From Lycorma delicatula (Eukaryota; Arthropoda; Insecta; Hemiptera; Fulgoridae): a stretch of 64,000 bases of DNA. Numbering within the stretch: the stretch's first letter is position 1; each line of letters starts with the position of its first letter. Of the stretch, positions 1-12,405 are shown piece after piece. The DNA is taken from positions 55,631,959 to 55,695,958 of the forward strand of contig NC_134456.1 of the NCBI RefSeq assembly GCF_047948215.1. Reading direction: 5' to 3'. The notes below the pieces were generated by a model. It saw only the letters and a list, made by a program, of their open reading frames with translations. It did not search any database and had not been told where the DNA came from. The position numbers and the translations under genes were made by a program.

Positions 1-538
1 TCGCATAACACGGGCTGTCATTGGAGGAATCCTGCTGAAGTTCTCTCACCCGATTAATGAATTGCTGAGTCGAGTTTACGAATGTATGTATACTGTGTTT
101 TTATCGTTAGTACTATGGAAAGTACTAACAGGTGACGTTCGTATCATCATCCAAAACTATAAATTGCAGGATGTGAAATATACAGAAAAACGTGAGAATA
201 GGAACGCTAAAAGACATTTTGGACCACCACTAACAGAAAAAATGATTAAAACATGACGAGATCAGGACATTTTGAAAAAACTGTGCAAAGGGAAACGCAA
301 AAACGCGGAAAACGTTCGAAGTGGCTAGAAGTAGAAAGTGAAGTGTTGAAATCGAAAAATGGCATTGCGATTTCAACAAAAATGATTCGCACATACGCGG
401 TTAAAACAACTTGTTAACGGTCATTTCACAATTTCGAAGGGGGTATCATGGTGTTATCGATTTACTAAACTTAATGGACTCGCTATGCGTACCAAAACTA
501 AAATTTGTTACATAATGTCAGATTAATTTTAAAATATC

Positions 539-1232
539 AATGTGGAGCAGTTGCTTAACACGATAGCACCAAGTCTTGCGACGATGATTGAAAGAATCAT
601 TGATTCAAAGATTGAGTCGACTCATCGGAGAAAACAAAGTAAAGATGAGAAGGCTCATCCCTGAACTGACGCTGTTGACATGAGACACACCAGCGCCGTT
701 TAAAAAAACAGCTAAATCTGCGATTGTAAAGTCACCAACTTGTGTAAGAATTAAAAATCTTGATTTATCTGACAAAGAGAAACAGATCGCTCGGCCGTGT
801 AGTCACAAATCTAAAGAAATTGTGACAAGAAAACCTGAATCTGCGGAAATGGAGGTGCAAGTTATTATAGAAAAAGCACCAGGCGCAGATGAAATAAAAC
901 CTGTACCAATAGAGCCTCCAAAAGCTCTATAGCTATCAGCTTCGGTGAGAGCATCTATTTCAGCTGGACCCAGTACTGCAGTAGAGATAGAGTCCGGCTC
1001 ATCCGCCGCGGAGACATCATCGCACATTTATTTAGATTCTTTAGCAAAGATGCTAACAGCACCGGCGAAAGTTTCATCAACTGACGTCAGTCGAAGAACG
1101 TCACTGGCATCCGAAATAGAGGAAGACGATGCCATGTTTGAGGCCTCAGATACGCTGTCATCAGAGGTTGAGGCCGTCAGAAGAATGGAGAAACATAAAA
1201 AAGGATGGCCGAAAGGAAAGCCTAGAAAGTAA
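539..1232 (+). pseudogene. Decayed retroelement-like ORF
   Basis: Seen: one reading frame runs from about 663 to the stop at 1230-1232 with only two in-frame stops (681-683 and 930-932). A second stretch in another frame (539-661, starting near EQLLNTIAPSLATMIERII) joins it by one frameshift. The joined product would be about 230 residues, rich in Ser, Glu and Lys, ending in the basic, AT-hook-like tail KKGWPKGKPRK. There is no signal peptide or membrane segment. Base composition is less AT-rich than the flanks. A LINE-like 3' tail follows about 100 bases downstream, so I infer the ORF1 (gag-like) remnant of a non-LTR retrotransposon. A host-gene pseudogene is possible. I do not recognise the family. 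Confidence 0.4.
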
Positions 1233-1324
1233 TTTTATTGGATCAGAAGTTATAAGAAAAGTAAAATTTTGTTCATTTTTTTTTCGACATATGAAAATGT
1301 GAAATATTGAACCCTTTTTTTATT

Positions 1325-1401
1325 TTTTTTTGAAGTGGGATGGGGCTAATGACCAAAGTAGTCGATGCCCCTAAAAACCTCAAAAAAAACAAAAAAAAAA
1401 C
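1325..1401 (+). mobile_element. LINE-like 3' tail with A-rich end
   Basis: After a T-rich stretch comes a short GC-containing block (GGGGCTAATGACC, then GTCGATGCCCC) ending in two A runs at 1382-1401. This block plus poly-A resembles 3' untranslated ends of insect non-LTR elements that I recognise from memory. It probably belongs to the decayed ORF at 539-1232; the lack of an RT between them would mean an internal deletion. Confidence 0.4.
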
Positions 1402-3963
1402 ATGTCAAATCTCAGGAATCTGTATTATTCTTTTTTAAACCTCATTTTTTCAGTGGTAAAAAAATACTCTCCCTTTATTGTAGATAGATGAGCCAAAATC
1501 CTAAAAAATAACACAAGTAGTACCTAAATGTCTTTTTTTCACCACTAACCTATAGAATTTCAAGACTTTGGTGTTACGTTACGGCGGCCATATTGGATTT
1601 CCCCCACCTCTTCACCAGGAGCCTATAAGATTGCTGGCTGCGTCCCTTTCCCTCAGGTAGACTATTTATACCAAAAAATAACGCACAATCCTGTTCTCTA
1701 CACTTTCAAAACTCCCAACACGATGATTTGGATAGCATCTAGTAGGATAATGCAGTCCCTCCGAATGCACCTGTTTATCGCAATATCTAGAAGGTCTGCT
1801 CGGAAGTCATACCGTCCAAACAGTATTGCACACTGACGTCCAACATATTCGCTCCTACAAAGACGTTATGCCTTTGGCAAATATAGAGTAGTAATGAGCA
1901 GTGTAACAATTTGCAAAAAGTAAATTGCTGCAATGGGTTAATTATATACATGGGAAAAATATATAGATATTTAATTCGTTTGTAAATTGCTTGTATGGTT
2001 AATTGTATACAAGGAAAAAGATAATTAAATAAAAAATACATAGGTATGTTATTTGTGTTTGTGTGTGAAAAATTAAGCATTTTTTTATTTAAATAAACCA
2101 TTATATTTAATTAAATTAAAATTAAATATATATAATTATATTTTTTTATGGTTATATCATACAAATGCGTATATGTTCCCCTCACCATTTATATCAAAAG
2201 ATGATTGCACACACTCAGTCAAATTTTCATAAAAGCTTTGGAACTTGTTCATCCAGTTACGTGTTTAAACTAATTTTTGAAGAAATTTTTGATTTTTAAT
2301 AAACTAGTAATATATATCGGGAGGGGGGTCTTTAGCTCACCTTTTTACCGTTTACGGGTAGGTGTAGGATTAAGCAACTCAATCTGTATGGTCTTGCTTA
2401 AGACCACTGAAAGACAGTTTAATTAGGTTAGTGCTATTACACTGACGGGAATGTCCTTCGTGGCATTTACATCGGTGGCATCCTGACTCAGGATACATTT
2501 GAGACTGAAAGATGTCTGTTGCTGAAGTATTGAAGATGACCTCCGGTAAAGAGTCTAAGAGCTAGATACGGTGATACGGTAGGTTTAGTTATTGGGCCAT
2601 TAAGGTGTCAAAGGATAATTAGTAGTTTTAATTGTTTTACAATAACTTCATATTTGTATAAGAAAAAAGGACGAGGAAATTGTAATATAATCTTTTTTTT
2701 TAGAGTACAAATAAAATATTAATTTTAAAAACAAAACTTGGTAGTAAACTAATCGAATTTGTTTTGGGTAGGATTTAAAATGTAAATTTTCTACATATAG
2801 GAAGGTGTAGTTACTTTATCGTTAAACATCTAAAAAAAAAATTATTTTTAAAAAGAAACGTAAATATTCTATATTTATTTATTAGACTACGGTAATTTAT
2901 CAAAGATATGTAAAGGAAAGGAATTATAATTATATTGTCACACTATATTATTTAAAATAGATAAAGTTTCCCTAAATAAAGAAATTAATCTTTATAATTA
3001 TAAAGAAATTATATTATAAGAAATTATATAATAATTAAAATATTGCTCATACAAATGGATATAATACTAATACAATAAATAAATTATAACATAGAATATA
3101 TAATAAAATTAATACGATGAACAGTATAAAATTATTACCAGAAAAAATACATATAAAAAATGAAATAATAAACTACTTAAATATATTATTAATAATTATA
3201 AGAAAATAATAAACAACGATTCTAAATTTAATAAACAAGGCGTACATAAATTGTAAATATTGTGATATGATATATATCGGTATGACCAACAGTATATTTT
3301 CCGTACGCTCAAAAGAACATACTTTAAAGAAACTTTTAAAGATTTTTAGAAACTTGCTTTATACTTTTCAGTCATAGAATAATCAGATTATTATCATATA
3401 TTGCACGAGTTTAATTAGTAGGTTAATTTAGATTTTAAACCCTGCATATTCGGTTTGCAAATTTTGTTGTTTTTATATCCGCACCCTTAATTTACTCCGG
3501 TCGGGGGGATGTTTGCAAAAATAATGCTGGAATAATGTATTGCCACCCGACCTTAGTAACTGTGAGAAATTTTATCGATCGGCGGCAATATTAGGAAGTA
3601 TGTTAAATTAAGGATGCAAGATTTGAGGACACACATGAAAAAAAATTGAATAAACTTTGGGAGTTTTAATAAGGCAAGTAAAAAAAAAAAAAAAATGTTC
3701 AATTTGGGGGCTCCGTATACTCAAGGAGAAGCATTGAAGTAAAATTAATTTTCAAGGAAATAATCCCTAAGGGGAAATAATAAATTTAAATATGACTTTT
3801 TAAAATTGTTTAAAATCACATAGATACAGCCATAATTCTAAATAAACAAAATTTTATTTTTCTAGGAACGGGATGAAATTTTTGGGTTAATTTGTTTGTT
3901 TTTTCAAGAAATATTTAGGCGTAACGGTTATCAAGAAATTAAGATTTCTATATTTAAAAAAAT
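1402..3963. other. No gene seen; AT-rich spacer
   Basis: Only short ORFs with no recognisable motif. 1570-1880 and 2325-2600 are less AT-rich and could be old repeat sequence that I cannot name. 2640-3420 is very AT-rich. Near 3478-3626 there is a weak inverted repeat (CCTTAATTTA against TAAATTAAGG). Confidence 0.6.
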
Positions 3964-4091
3964 ATGAAATGTAAAACAAATTGTTAGGGATGTAGGATGT
4001 AGAGGGTATACTGAAATGAAACGACTAGCACTAGATAGGGAATCTTGGAGAGCTGCATCAAACCAGTCAAATGACTGAAGACAAAAAAAAA
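3964..4091 (+). mobile_element. RTE-like LINE, 3' end only
   Basis: This matches the last 38 or so codons of the LINE at 31487-34224: it encodes KQIVRDVGCRGYTEMKRLA and ends SNQSND, stop, GAAGAC and a run of A. It is a severely 5'-truncated copy of about 0.12 kb, inserted on the plus strand. The very short sequence between stop codon and A tail is the same in all copies here. The other strand has an open frame across it that is only a shadow. Confidence 0.85.
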
Positions 4092-4440
4092 ATATTTTAA
4101 AAGCAAAGGGTAACTTGCGAGATGGATTTAAATTTAAAATATTGTTTTTTTTTAGGTTATAAAAGATATATATTTTTTTTACCACAGACTATTGGAGTGG
4201 GATGGGCAAACCATTTCTATTATTGTTTAAACACCCACTGATTCACCCACTGTATTAGAAAATACAAATGGGGAAAAATTCCCATTAAGCCTTTTACCGA
4301 AGTATAATATATGGGTAAGAAAAAGCAAAAATATATAGTCACTTTAGGCAGGGGTAAATATTAAATAAAAATTGATGGTGATTTGTCATTTTGATAAAAA
4401 AACTTCAAATTTGAAAGAAATTTTTATTTCTAAAGTGTCC
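4092..4440. other. No gene seen
   Basis: AT-rich sequence without recognisable coding or repeat structure. Confidence 0.5.
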
Positions 4441-4640
4441 TAGTATAGATTTGAAATTTTATTTTGGTCAAAATACCCCATACCCCCGTTTTTCCAATTT
4501 TTGCAAAAATTTAATTTAATACTAGGTACCTTTCTACCAAGTTTGAAGAAAATCGATCAGCGATGTTCAGATTTATAAGACATACATACATACGTACGTA
4601 CATACTGTACATACGTACAAATGTCCATCTGACAAAAATA
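4441..4640 (+). repeat. Dispersed-repeat-like segment with TACGTA run
   Basis: It holds a phrase typical of insect dispersed repeats (CCAAGTTTGAAGAAAATCGA) followed by a CATA/CGTA microsatellite at about 4579-4620. I recognise this kind of arrangement from repeat tails but cannot assign a family. Confidence 0.35.
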
Positions 4641-5535
4641 AATGTTTTGAACTTCAGAGCATTGGAATTTTGGTGATTTTTACAATTTATTTAAAAATTT
4701 TTATCGTTAAAAAAGATTTTTCCACTTAAAGACAGAAAAGTTAAAAGAAGACCTTTTTTTAATTTTTTTGATCGATATATATTTTTTTCCTTTATAGTAG
4801 TTGCTATAGCTGCTATTTACATAGTAGCATAGTAGTTACTGATATAGTATATACTATTAAAGAGTAAAGAGCAACAATAGGCAGTGTACGCATGTATCAG
4901 TAATACGTATATAAATTTAACAATAAATACTATTGGTCAACTCAAAAAAAGGAGGTACTTACAAAAAAATAAGAAGCCCATCTCACATCCATACGTTCAA
5001 CAACGGCGAACTATTCAAGTCTAATCGATTACTTAAAAGTAAATTAAAATTTTTAAGTTTATTCATTTCAAATGTCCCTAAAAGGTAGTTTGAAATCTTT
5101 TTTCTCAACATGAAGTATTTTGAAATTAGAAAATATTTACTGTTAAATTTTTATATTAGAGTTGCATGTATGCACTTCATATTATTGTTCTTTGTCTCTG
5201 TGTATTTTATCTCTTGTGGTTTTTGCATTTACCTTTTTCGTTGTAAGTACTTTTAGCTTTAGTATTCTGTTTGTAACACTAGAGGAAGATACTATTTACA
5301 GAACAGCTGTTGTGGTTTCATTAAAATAATTTTTTGAAAATCAAATAACATTTATTTATTTTTATTTGTCATGATGGATTTTCATAGTAATTGTTTCATC
5401 CATCGATTACGAGTGAATGGATATTTTACATTTCAGTTATACCTCGTATAAGCAGGTAATAAGCTACAAAAGTACATATTAAAGTAATAATTATTATAAA
5501 CATAATAATTACTATATAAAGTATATATTTTTAAG

Positions 5536-5757
5536 ACACCTGTGTGTCCAGCACAACTAGATGTTACCAAAGTCTTAAATCCAAAATTTCGAAATTCTAC
5601 GGCTAATCATTTTTGATTTATGCATGATACGTACGTACAGACGTCACGCCGAAACTAGTCAAAATGGATTCAGCGATAGTCAAAATGGATATTTCTGTTG
5701 AAATCTAAACCGAGATTTTCGCGATCACAGTACTGTCTTTACTTCGTACAAGGAAAT
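5536..5757 (-). repeat. Dispersed repeat family T (TACGTA), partial copy
   Basis: The reverse complement carries the same blocks as 27965-28190 and 60519-60740: ATTGTGATCGCGA, a TTTCAACRGAAATATCCATTTTGAC-like block, TTTCGGCGTGACGTCTGTACG, a TACGTA run and ATTAGCCGTAGAAT, ending near CATCTAGTTGTGC. A 13-base phrase (TAGTCAAAATGGA) is locally repeated. No ORF. I call the family T for reference in this annotation only. Confidence 0.75.
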
Positions 5758-6518
5758 AAAAAAGAAAAGGAATCTATTAAATGTTGCTAATATTTATTTA
5801 TAAAGTGTGAACTAAAAACTAATCACAAAAATTGACTTTTTTCAGTATAAAACTCTTGACGTTACCGACTACTACTTTTTAAGTCTTAACTAGGGATTTA
5901 AACTCTAATACGTAAGAAATTGTTCATATATTTTCTTGAAAAATTAAATAAAAAAAATAAAAATGAAGACACAGTTGCTATACTTTCCTTACAGTGCGAA
6001 ATTTTTTTAAAACTGATTTCTTGAATGATTTTCCCTTAAAGTTTTTTTTTTAATTTTTATTTAAACTATTATTTAAAGAAAATAAATTAAGTTTATATAT
6101 ATATACACCAAATATTTAAGATTACCAAAAAAGGGCCGAACAACAGTTTTCTACATTTATGTACGTAATATATTCGTATATAAGATTGAGTGCCACTCCT
6201 GTCAGTATATAATTGTTGTGTTAAAATAATTAAATAAAATATACACATGTAAACGTATAAGTATGTTCTCTGAGTTATACTAAATATTGTGAAATTATGT
6301 AGTTGCATATATAACATTATAAACCTACCTTTTACGACCTGTTTTAAATTAATAATTATAATACTAAAAATATTAAATAGGTTCAGAAAATTGATGGATG
6401 CCCATTATTTTTTTAAAGCTTAAACGAAATGAGTATTTTCCAGGTAACAAGAGAACTACAAGTCATGACATAATCTAAAGTGTAGTAATAATAAATGCAT
6501 GTACATTAAGAAAACGAA
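5758..6518. other. No gene seen; AT-rich
   Basis: Only short random ORFs. Nothing recognised. Confidence 0.5.
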
Positions 6519-6806
6519 TTTTTTTTCTTTTCTTTTTATCTGTTTAGCCTCCGGTATTTACCGTTCAGATAATACTTCACAGGATGAATCAGGATGATAT
6601 GTATAAAGTGTAGTCTTGTACAGTCTCAGTTCGACCATTCCTGAGATGTGCGGTTAATTGAAACCCAACCACCAAAGAACACCGGTATCCACGATCTAGT
6701 ATTCATATCCGTGTAAAAATAAGTGACTTTACTAGGACTTGAACGCTGGAACTCTCGACTTCCAAAGGAAGACGCGTTCACTACAAGTCCAACCCGGTAG
6801 GTTGAG
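6519..6806 (-). mobile_element. tRNA-headed SINE, near full length
   Basis: On the minus strand it begins with a tRNA-like head (6731-6805) holding an A-box-like TGGACTTGTAGTGAACG and a B-box-like CGTTCAAGTCC, the internal RNA polymerase III promoter of tRNAs. A body (TTCTTTGGTGGTTGGGTTTC to CTGAGACTGTACAAGAC) and a tail block (CCGGAGGCTAAACAG) follow, ending in an A-rich run (T-rich at 6519-6540 on plus). Body pieces recur at 22171-22230 and 42176-42336, and the tail recurs at 51615-51681. It has no coding capacity; such elements use LINE enzymes for mobility. Confidence 0.8.
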
Positions 6807-6827
6807 ATAACGAGTTTAATCTGTTCA

Positions 6828-7350
6828 TACCGTAAGTAGCACAGGCGAAATGAGCTTTCAGTCAGAAATACAATTTGTTTACATCAAAAATTAATTTAAA
6901 TGTCAGGAAAAGATTTTTGAAAGTATATGTTTGCAGCGTCGCTTTATATGGAAGTGAAACTTGGACGATCGGAGTACCTGAGAAGCAAAGATAAGAAGCT
7001 TTTGAAATGCGGTGCTATAAGAGAATGTTAAAAATCAGGTGGGTGGATGAAGTGACAAATGAAGAGGTGTTGCGGCAAATCGATGTAGAAAGAAGCATTT
7101 GGAAAAATGTAGTTAAAAGAAGAGACAGACTTATAGGCCACATATTAAGGCATCCTGGAATAGTCGCTTTAATATTAGCGGGTCAGGTAGAAGGAAACAA
7201 TTGTGCAGGCAGGCAAGTTTGGAATATGTAAAACAAATTGTTAGGGATGTAGAATGTAGGGGGTATATCGAAATGAAACGACTAGCACTAGATAAGGAAT
7301 CTTGGAGAGCTTCATCAAACCAGTCAAATGACTGAAGACAATAAAAAAAA
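6828..7350 (+). mobile_element. RTE-like LINE, 5'-truncated copy
   Basis: A plus-strand copy of the C-terminal part of the LINE at 31487-34224, starting within the region after the RT domain (about 170 codons from the end). A frame at 7007-7231 encodes MLKIRWVDEVTNEEVLRQID and GHILRHPGIVALI, then shifts. The 3' end is SNQSND, stop, GAAGACAATAAAAAAAAA. Relative to the well-preserved copy it has stops (for example TAAGAAGC near 6990) and frameshifts, so it makes no protein. It lies directly beside the SINE at 6519-6806. Confidence 0.9.
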
Positions 7351-7635
7351 ATTGTAAGGTGAAACTACAGTCTGTACTAGTAACACTCACTACTGCCATC
7401 TGTCGTTTTATTAACAAATAAAATGTTAATTTTTTTTCTTTCAGGCTAATTGTATACGTTTATGACATCTCGGTTAACCTTTTTTTTAATATGTAAAAAA
7501 AAAATAACGACACTCAATCATTTAAATTTAAATTAAACAGGAAACTTTCCTTGTCGTATCTAGATTACCATTCCGCAAAAGAGATTTTATTTCTTACTGT
7601 TGGGTGAAGAGGGTAATAATCGTCAAATTTTGTCT
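7351..7635. other. Spacer
   Basis: AT-rich; no feature recognised. Confidence 0.5.
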
Positions 7636-8180
7636 GCAGGAGATGGAGATTAATCGTACCAAAATGTTGATCGACGCATTTACTGTGAGTAAAGTTTTGC
7701 CCACAATATTACAAACAATCCCTTGTAATCGGGGAGCTCGGTGAAAACTTGTTCTCACGTCAAAATCATAATATCCGAGGATCTACCTCAGCAATGAGTT
7801 TAAGCTGTATCTGCCGTGAACCTAAAGAATGTTTTCTGGTCGCTGTACAGGACAGAAGTGCAAAAACGTTACTGCCTCTCATAGCAAATTATAACCGGCC
7901 GGAACGGTAATTTTCTCAGACGAGTGGCTCGCATTTGAAACCTACCGAATAATTATAACCATCAAACGGTCAATCACTCGGAAAATTTAGTTTACCAGAA
8001 AAGAGGGGCTCGTGCTTAAACGACAGAAATTGCTTGGAGATGGGTAAAACAACGGAATAAAACAAACACCTTGTAGAACACTGCTTGAATCGTATCCCGT
8101 TTCAGTTTATTCGACGCCAGTGCTACCAAGATCGCGATTTTTTTCAACGAATCCTAAGAGATATTGCCGCTTATTGACAT
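7636..8180 (+). pseudogene. Merlin (IS1016/IS1595-like) transposase remnant
   Basis: Three plus-strand frames together read like the ISXO2/IS1595 DDE transposase domain used by Merlin transposons. In order: MEINRTK near 7645, REPKECFLVAVQDRSAKTLL from about 7815, SDEWLAFETYR near 7916 (the S-D-x-W with a catalytic Asp), TVNHSEN near 7966, KRGARA, and TTEIAWRWVKQRNK near 8030. Spacing and order match the family, where the VNHS block precedes the last catalytic acid (the Glu of TTEIAW). At least three frameshifts and several stops make it dead. The N-terminal zinc-binding part is not recognisable. I saw no clear terminal inverted repeats. Identification rests on remembered family motifs. Confidence 0.75.
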
Positions 8181-9229
8181 TCACAATGATAAATAAGGGG
8201 AGTTTTTAATTTTTTTTTTCTTTTAAGTACATGGCAATTTAATATAATAATATTACGTAATTACTCAAAACAAACGTATTTTGACACTTAACGGAAATTA
8301 TACAAAACTGGTACGAAATTAATCGACATATTCTTTTCAAATAAAAATAGGTATAAAAAAAAAAAAAGGTGATATCATTTCTTCTTTTCCATTAAAATTA
8401 AACATACTGTTCATAAAGTTACTCAAATTTAAAATAGGACGATGATTATCCAAACCCCAATTTTTCGGACGATTAACTACCCGGATTGTTTACATCTGCA
8501 TTGGACAGAAAAAATAGTTATACTATGTAAAAAAAATTAAATTACTATTCAAATAACGCTTTTCTTTTACAGAAATTCTATGATCTTTTATTTTTACTGG
8601 GTTTTTAAATGAATTTTTTGTAATTCTTATCGCATGAAACGTAGTACATTTAGGCCTATGTTAAAGTAATTAAAATTAATTTCTGAAAATATTAATGGAA
8701 ACTGGTCAAATTAACTGGTCAAGCGTGTGATGTAATTATGATAGTTGTTTTAATTCTGCTGCGCACATACATTAGATCAAAAGAAATGACATCATTATTA
8801 TATTCTTTGCCAGATTTTTTTAAAAGAAATAGTGTTTTTAAAGGTAAGTTTTTATTACTGACTGTCACTAAGTTTTATTCTATCTATTAAACAACAAACA
8901 AATCCAGTTTTGTAGAAGATAGAATTTTTGTAAATTTTGATGCTTTTTTCAGCAAGTTTCTATAATTGGGAGACCTTTTACAATAGGCGGCAACATTTCT
9001 GTTTTTGTTGGAAGTTGTGTAAACGCGCCACGATATGGGATGGAATGACATCGTAGCCGCATGGCGTGACATTACCGCCGCCACCACGCAGTAATTAATT
9101 ATTTATAATATTCCATTCCTCAGAAATCATACATGCGAGTTGAATCCTTCATTGATTGTTGTCATATGTTTATTTTTGCATAGTGTACGATGATTATTAT
9201 TGATCATGTATTCTGCGACGTAGAGCTCC
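8181..9229. other. No gene assigned; one 66-codon minus-strand ORF
   Basis: Mostly AT-rich. On the minus strand 8887-9087 is open for 66 codons (MSRHAATMSFHPISWRVYTT and on), with less AT-rich sequence at 8995-9090. I do not recognise it. It lies downstream of the DUF4817-type transposase remnant in the same direction and could be part of that element's 3' region. There is no other coding evidence. Confidence 0.35.
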
Positions 9230-10165
9230 GTGAATTGCCTGCGGTTGCTTATCTATTTCCTGAATGTGTTCGGTAATGTTTGTCTTCAATTACTGCAGGA
9301 TGTATGGATTGCTCCAATAAAAATTTTCTTTAAAATTACCCACAGAAAGAAGAAGTCTGAACTAGTTAGATCAGGAGATGTTCGTGACCACAATCGTTTA
9401 GAAATCATTCTTCTAACGAAAAAACCTGTAGTATCTCCATAGTAGAGCAACCTCTATGATAAGTGGCGCTGTCCTGTTACAACTAGCAGTCACACTCATC
9501 CTCTTGTAGTAACCCTATGAATAGTTGATTAATTTGTCTATGGACGGAAGCATCCTCAGTTTTTCCAAAAAAACAAGGGTTCTATTATTCATCGCCTTAA
9601 AACCGCACACCATACGCCAATTTTTTTGTGGGTGGGAGAGATTCAAAGAAATTTGTGGGCTTTCAGTATTCCATGTTCGGTAGTTCTGACTATTAACATA
9701 CCCACCAAGATGAAACCACTCTTAATCTGTGAAAAACACTTGATCTAAAACCCCAGTGTTACCTCTGACAAAGTTCCTGAACCGTTGACGATAATGAATC
9801 CTTTTAGCATAATCAACATTAGTTAGCTCATGGATAATCTGTATTCGATACGAATAACATTTCAACATACTCCTCGCTGCAGTGTGACTGAACCTAGTGA
9901 AATGTACTTTTCCTGACTTAGTCTTCGTAAAAAATTTATGAGGAGATCTTAATTAACTGCAGCATTAATGTCCTGTACGACCTGTACAATTAAAAGGCTG
10001 ACCTGTGTCGGCATGTTTCTGATCTAACAGCAAACCTGTTTCGTGAAATATTTTAATTAATTTCTGAGTAAGATTTTTCACTTGCGCTTCCTTTTTTAAT
10101 CTCTTCCTGAAATTTCGCCAACATACAACATGAGATTTCGTCTCTAAGTAAGTTTTCATCACGAA
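9230..10165 (-). pseudogene. DUF4817-type transposase, decayed full-length copy
   Basis: The minus strand begins near 10160 with MKTYLETKSHVVCWRNFRKR and ETGLLLDQKHADTGQP, the N-terminal helix-turn-helix region of the insect DUF4817 transposase family. Further on are FRNFVRGNTGVLDQ, a DxxWFHLGGYVNSQNYRTWN-like block (about 9660-9740), GVWCAV near 9600 and, near 9330, RLWSRTSPDLTSSDFFLW, the conserved C-terminal part of this Tc1/mariner-like DDE group. Order and spacing are those of a complete gene of about 310 codons. Many stops and frameshifts break it. The neighbouring Merlin and IS630-type remnants are unrelated insertions. Confidence 0.8.
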
Positions 10166-11514
10166 TATACGTTCTTCAACAGTAACCGCGTTTTAACAAA
10201 CGAAATATGATTACGCAATCTTGTTTAAATTCCACAGAGATTGGCAATACTCAAATGTGCAGGCAATAAACAGTCCTTCTCAATCCAGCTCCAATCATAA
10301 CAATATCTAATAATTATTTTATACATCTCACATCAATATATGCATTTTAACAATTATATGCATTCAGTTTCTAAGAGATGAGGCCTCTTTTAACATTCTG
10401 TAATCTTATAAGTAACTCTTAAATAGCTACCTAATAGCAAAAAATAAAGAAATAGAATTTAACTAATCCTCTTACCTTCATTCAATTTTTAGATATGAAA
10501 TTACTACTTGGAATATAATGTAGGTCACTTTTGAAAAAAGTTGTAAATAGTCTTAAATGACTGCCATTTTGGTTACATACCTAACATAATAGTAAGGTGT
10601 ATGTAAACGGTTACGTAGCCCTTAGTAGCCTGAAGTAAAATTTTTTTTCATTGCTTCTTAAAATATCCATTTAAAATTTTTGATTTGCTCACCTCTGCGA
10701 GTCCCTGTTGGCTTTTAAGTGTGATGGTCTCATACAGAAAAATAGATCGTTTTGAGAAAGGAGAATTTGCTAAATTGTACTTTTTCTCAGTTGAAAAAGT
10801 TTCTTTTAAACATTTTCATACTTTATTCTCATTTATGAATGTGTGTGTGTGTGAATTTATATATATATACATACTAGCTTCCTGTCTCAGCTCGCGGTAA
10901 ATAGTTAAATAGTTACTTGCGTTTCCCGTAGTGGTCAATATTTTTGTTTTATATTCATTAGTCAGGTAATTGGAGGCAGGTACAGCCAGTCACAAATACA
11001 GTAATGGTCACAGTGGCTGTATTCGTTGAGCCACAGCGCCGTATACTTTCACATCCCTAAAAAAAAAACCGAAAGTGGTTTTTAAATATTTATCTGAAGA
11101 GTATTTGCAAGCCCAGATCTACTGAATATCTCGTTTACTGTAGTCGGGATTGGGAAAATTTACAATCGTTTTTCAAAAATTTTTTTACCTTTCTTCATTA
11201 CCTTTCAAGGACGAATTGCAAAAATCAAGAAATCGGTTTATTGACATGAAAATTATTCTCACCAAAAATCAGGTTGATTTCTACATTTGTTACAATGAAA
11301 TTAAAAAAAATTACAGGTTTAAAAAACAATTTTAACCTTCGAAAACTCGGAATGGAACTCAAAAAATCTAGAAATTGATTTTAGATGTTCATAATCAATC
11401 AGTTCAAACCCAGCTCACACAGAAATAGACACTCACAGTTCACAATACATTAATTCAACTCATTAAAGTTTTCGCTTTAATGAAGTGAATTTAAAAAACC
11501 CTCTTCCTCTTTTA
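10166..11514. other. No gene seen
   Basis: AT-rich sequence with short ORFs only. 10800-10915 has a short TG run and an unassigned repeat-like start (TACTAGCTTCCTGTCTCAGC). 10970-11060 is slightly less AT-rich. Nothing assigned. Confidence 0.5.
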
Positions 11515-11544
11515 CACACACATACACACACACATATATATATA

Positions 11545-11592
<48 letters not shown>
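11515..11592. repeat. Compound CA/TA microsatellite
   Basis: ACACACA units grade into uninterrupted TA units, with one TGTG interruption near 11550. Confidence 0.95.
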
Positions 11593-11595
<3 letters not shown>

Positions 11596-11719
11596 TTTTT
11601 TAATTTGTTTATATTTTTTACTTCTAAAATATATTAATTTTATTTTTTTTAAGTTAGGACAACAATGAAGCAAGCAAATATCATTTCTTCTTCTTTATTT
11701 TTCTTTTCTCTCAATATAT

Positions 11720-11965
11720 ATTCTTTCATCCTTTCCGCGTGTTTTTATCTTTCTTTTTTCCGGCCATTTCATTTTTGTGTAATTCTTTACTTTCCTCGCC
11801 GTTATACGTACCCATGGTTGCTCTTTTTCTTCCAGAGTTTAATGAATGTTTGTTTATTTACTCTCTGTTCATCCATTCTGTGTAAATATGGCCCAGGTAT
11901 CTCAGTATCCTTTTTGTTACCGCTCTTTAACAGAGCCCAGTCGGTAAGGTATAACGTTTCACCTC
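11720..11965 (-). pseudogene. Possible LINE ORF2 C-terminal fragment
   Basis: The minus strand encodes LHRMDEQRVNKQTFIKLWKK and, a little further, RRGK/MKWPEK-like residues, preceded by an RRGETLYLTDWALLKSG-like stretch. The pattern R-x-x-G-H-x-x-R-M-x-x-x-R followed by a basic region resembles the region after the RT domain in insect endonuclease-RT proteins. It is short and broken. The plus-strand 123-codon frame over it (11665-12036) is rich in Phe and Ser, as expected of an antisense shadow. Confidence 0.4.
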
Positions 11966-12405
11966 TATGGTATCGTTCTCATTACTGTGGCGGATTGGCT
12001 GGGTTTGAACCTTTTAAGAAGTTCTTTATATTATAGATTTCTTTGATCAGGCAACGTACAGGCGGCGCAACGAATATTCATGTTTACGGCAGCGACAGCC
12101 GCAGTTCCGTTTATTCTACTCGTGCCATGCTTTTAGCATAATATTTGCTTCATTACCTAACAACGAATAGGCCTTCTTAAGATGTGTTGTGTTGTTATTA
12201 TTGAATCGCAGAACACAATTTTTTTATATTTTAATCACCTCAATGTTAATATTTCGAACATTATTACATTTTTAATTTTAATTTAATTTAATTATATATA
12301 TATATATATAGATTTTTTATGTCAAATTTAATTTCCTAACTGAAACCTTTTAATTAATATCCGACCATTTTCTTCGAAAGAAATTATTATTATGCATTTT
12401 TCAAA
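11966..12405. other. No gene seen
   Basis: A less AT-rich patch at 12050-12130, then AT-rich sequence with a TA microsatellite at 12294-12311. Confidence 0.5.

Noticed and set aside
1787..2101. 104-codon minus-strand frame
   Set aside because: Translation is low in information (Tyr/Ile/Asn-rich) and no motif is seen.
11665..12036. 123-codon plus-strand frame, hydrophobic, membrane-protein-like
   Set aside because: Phe/Ser-rich translation of T-rich DNA; the opposite strand carries LINE-like residues.
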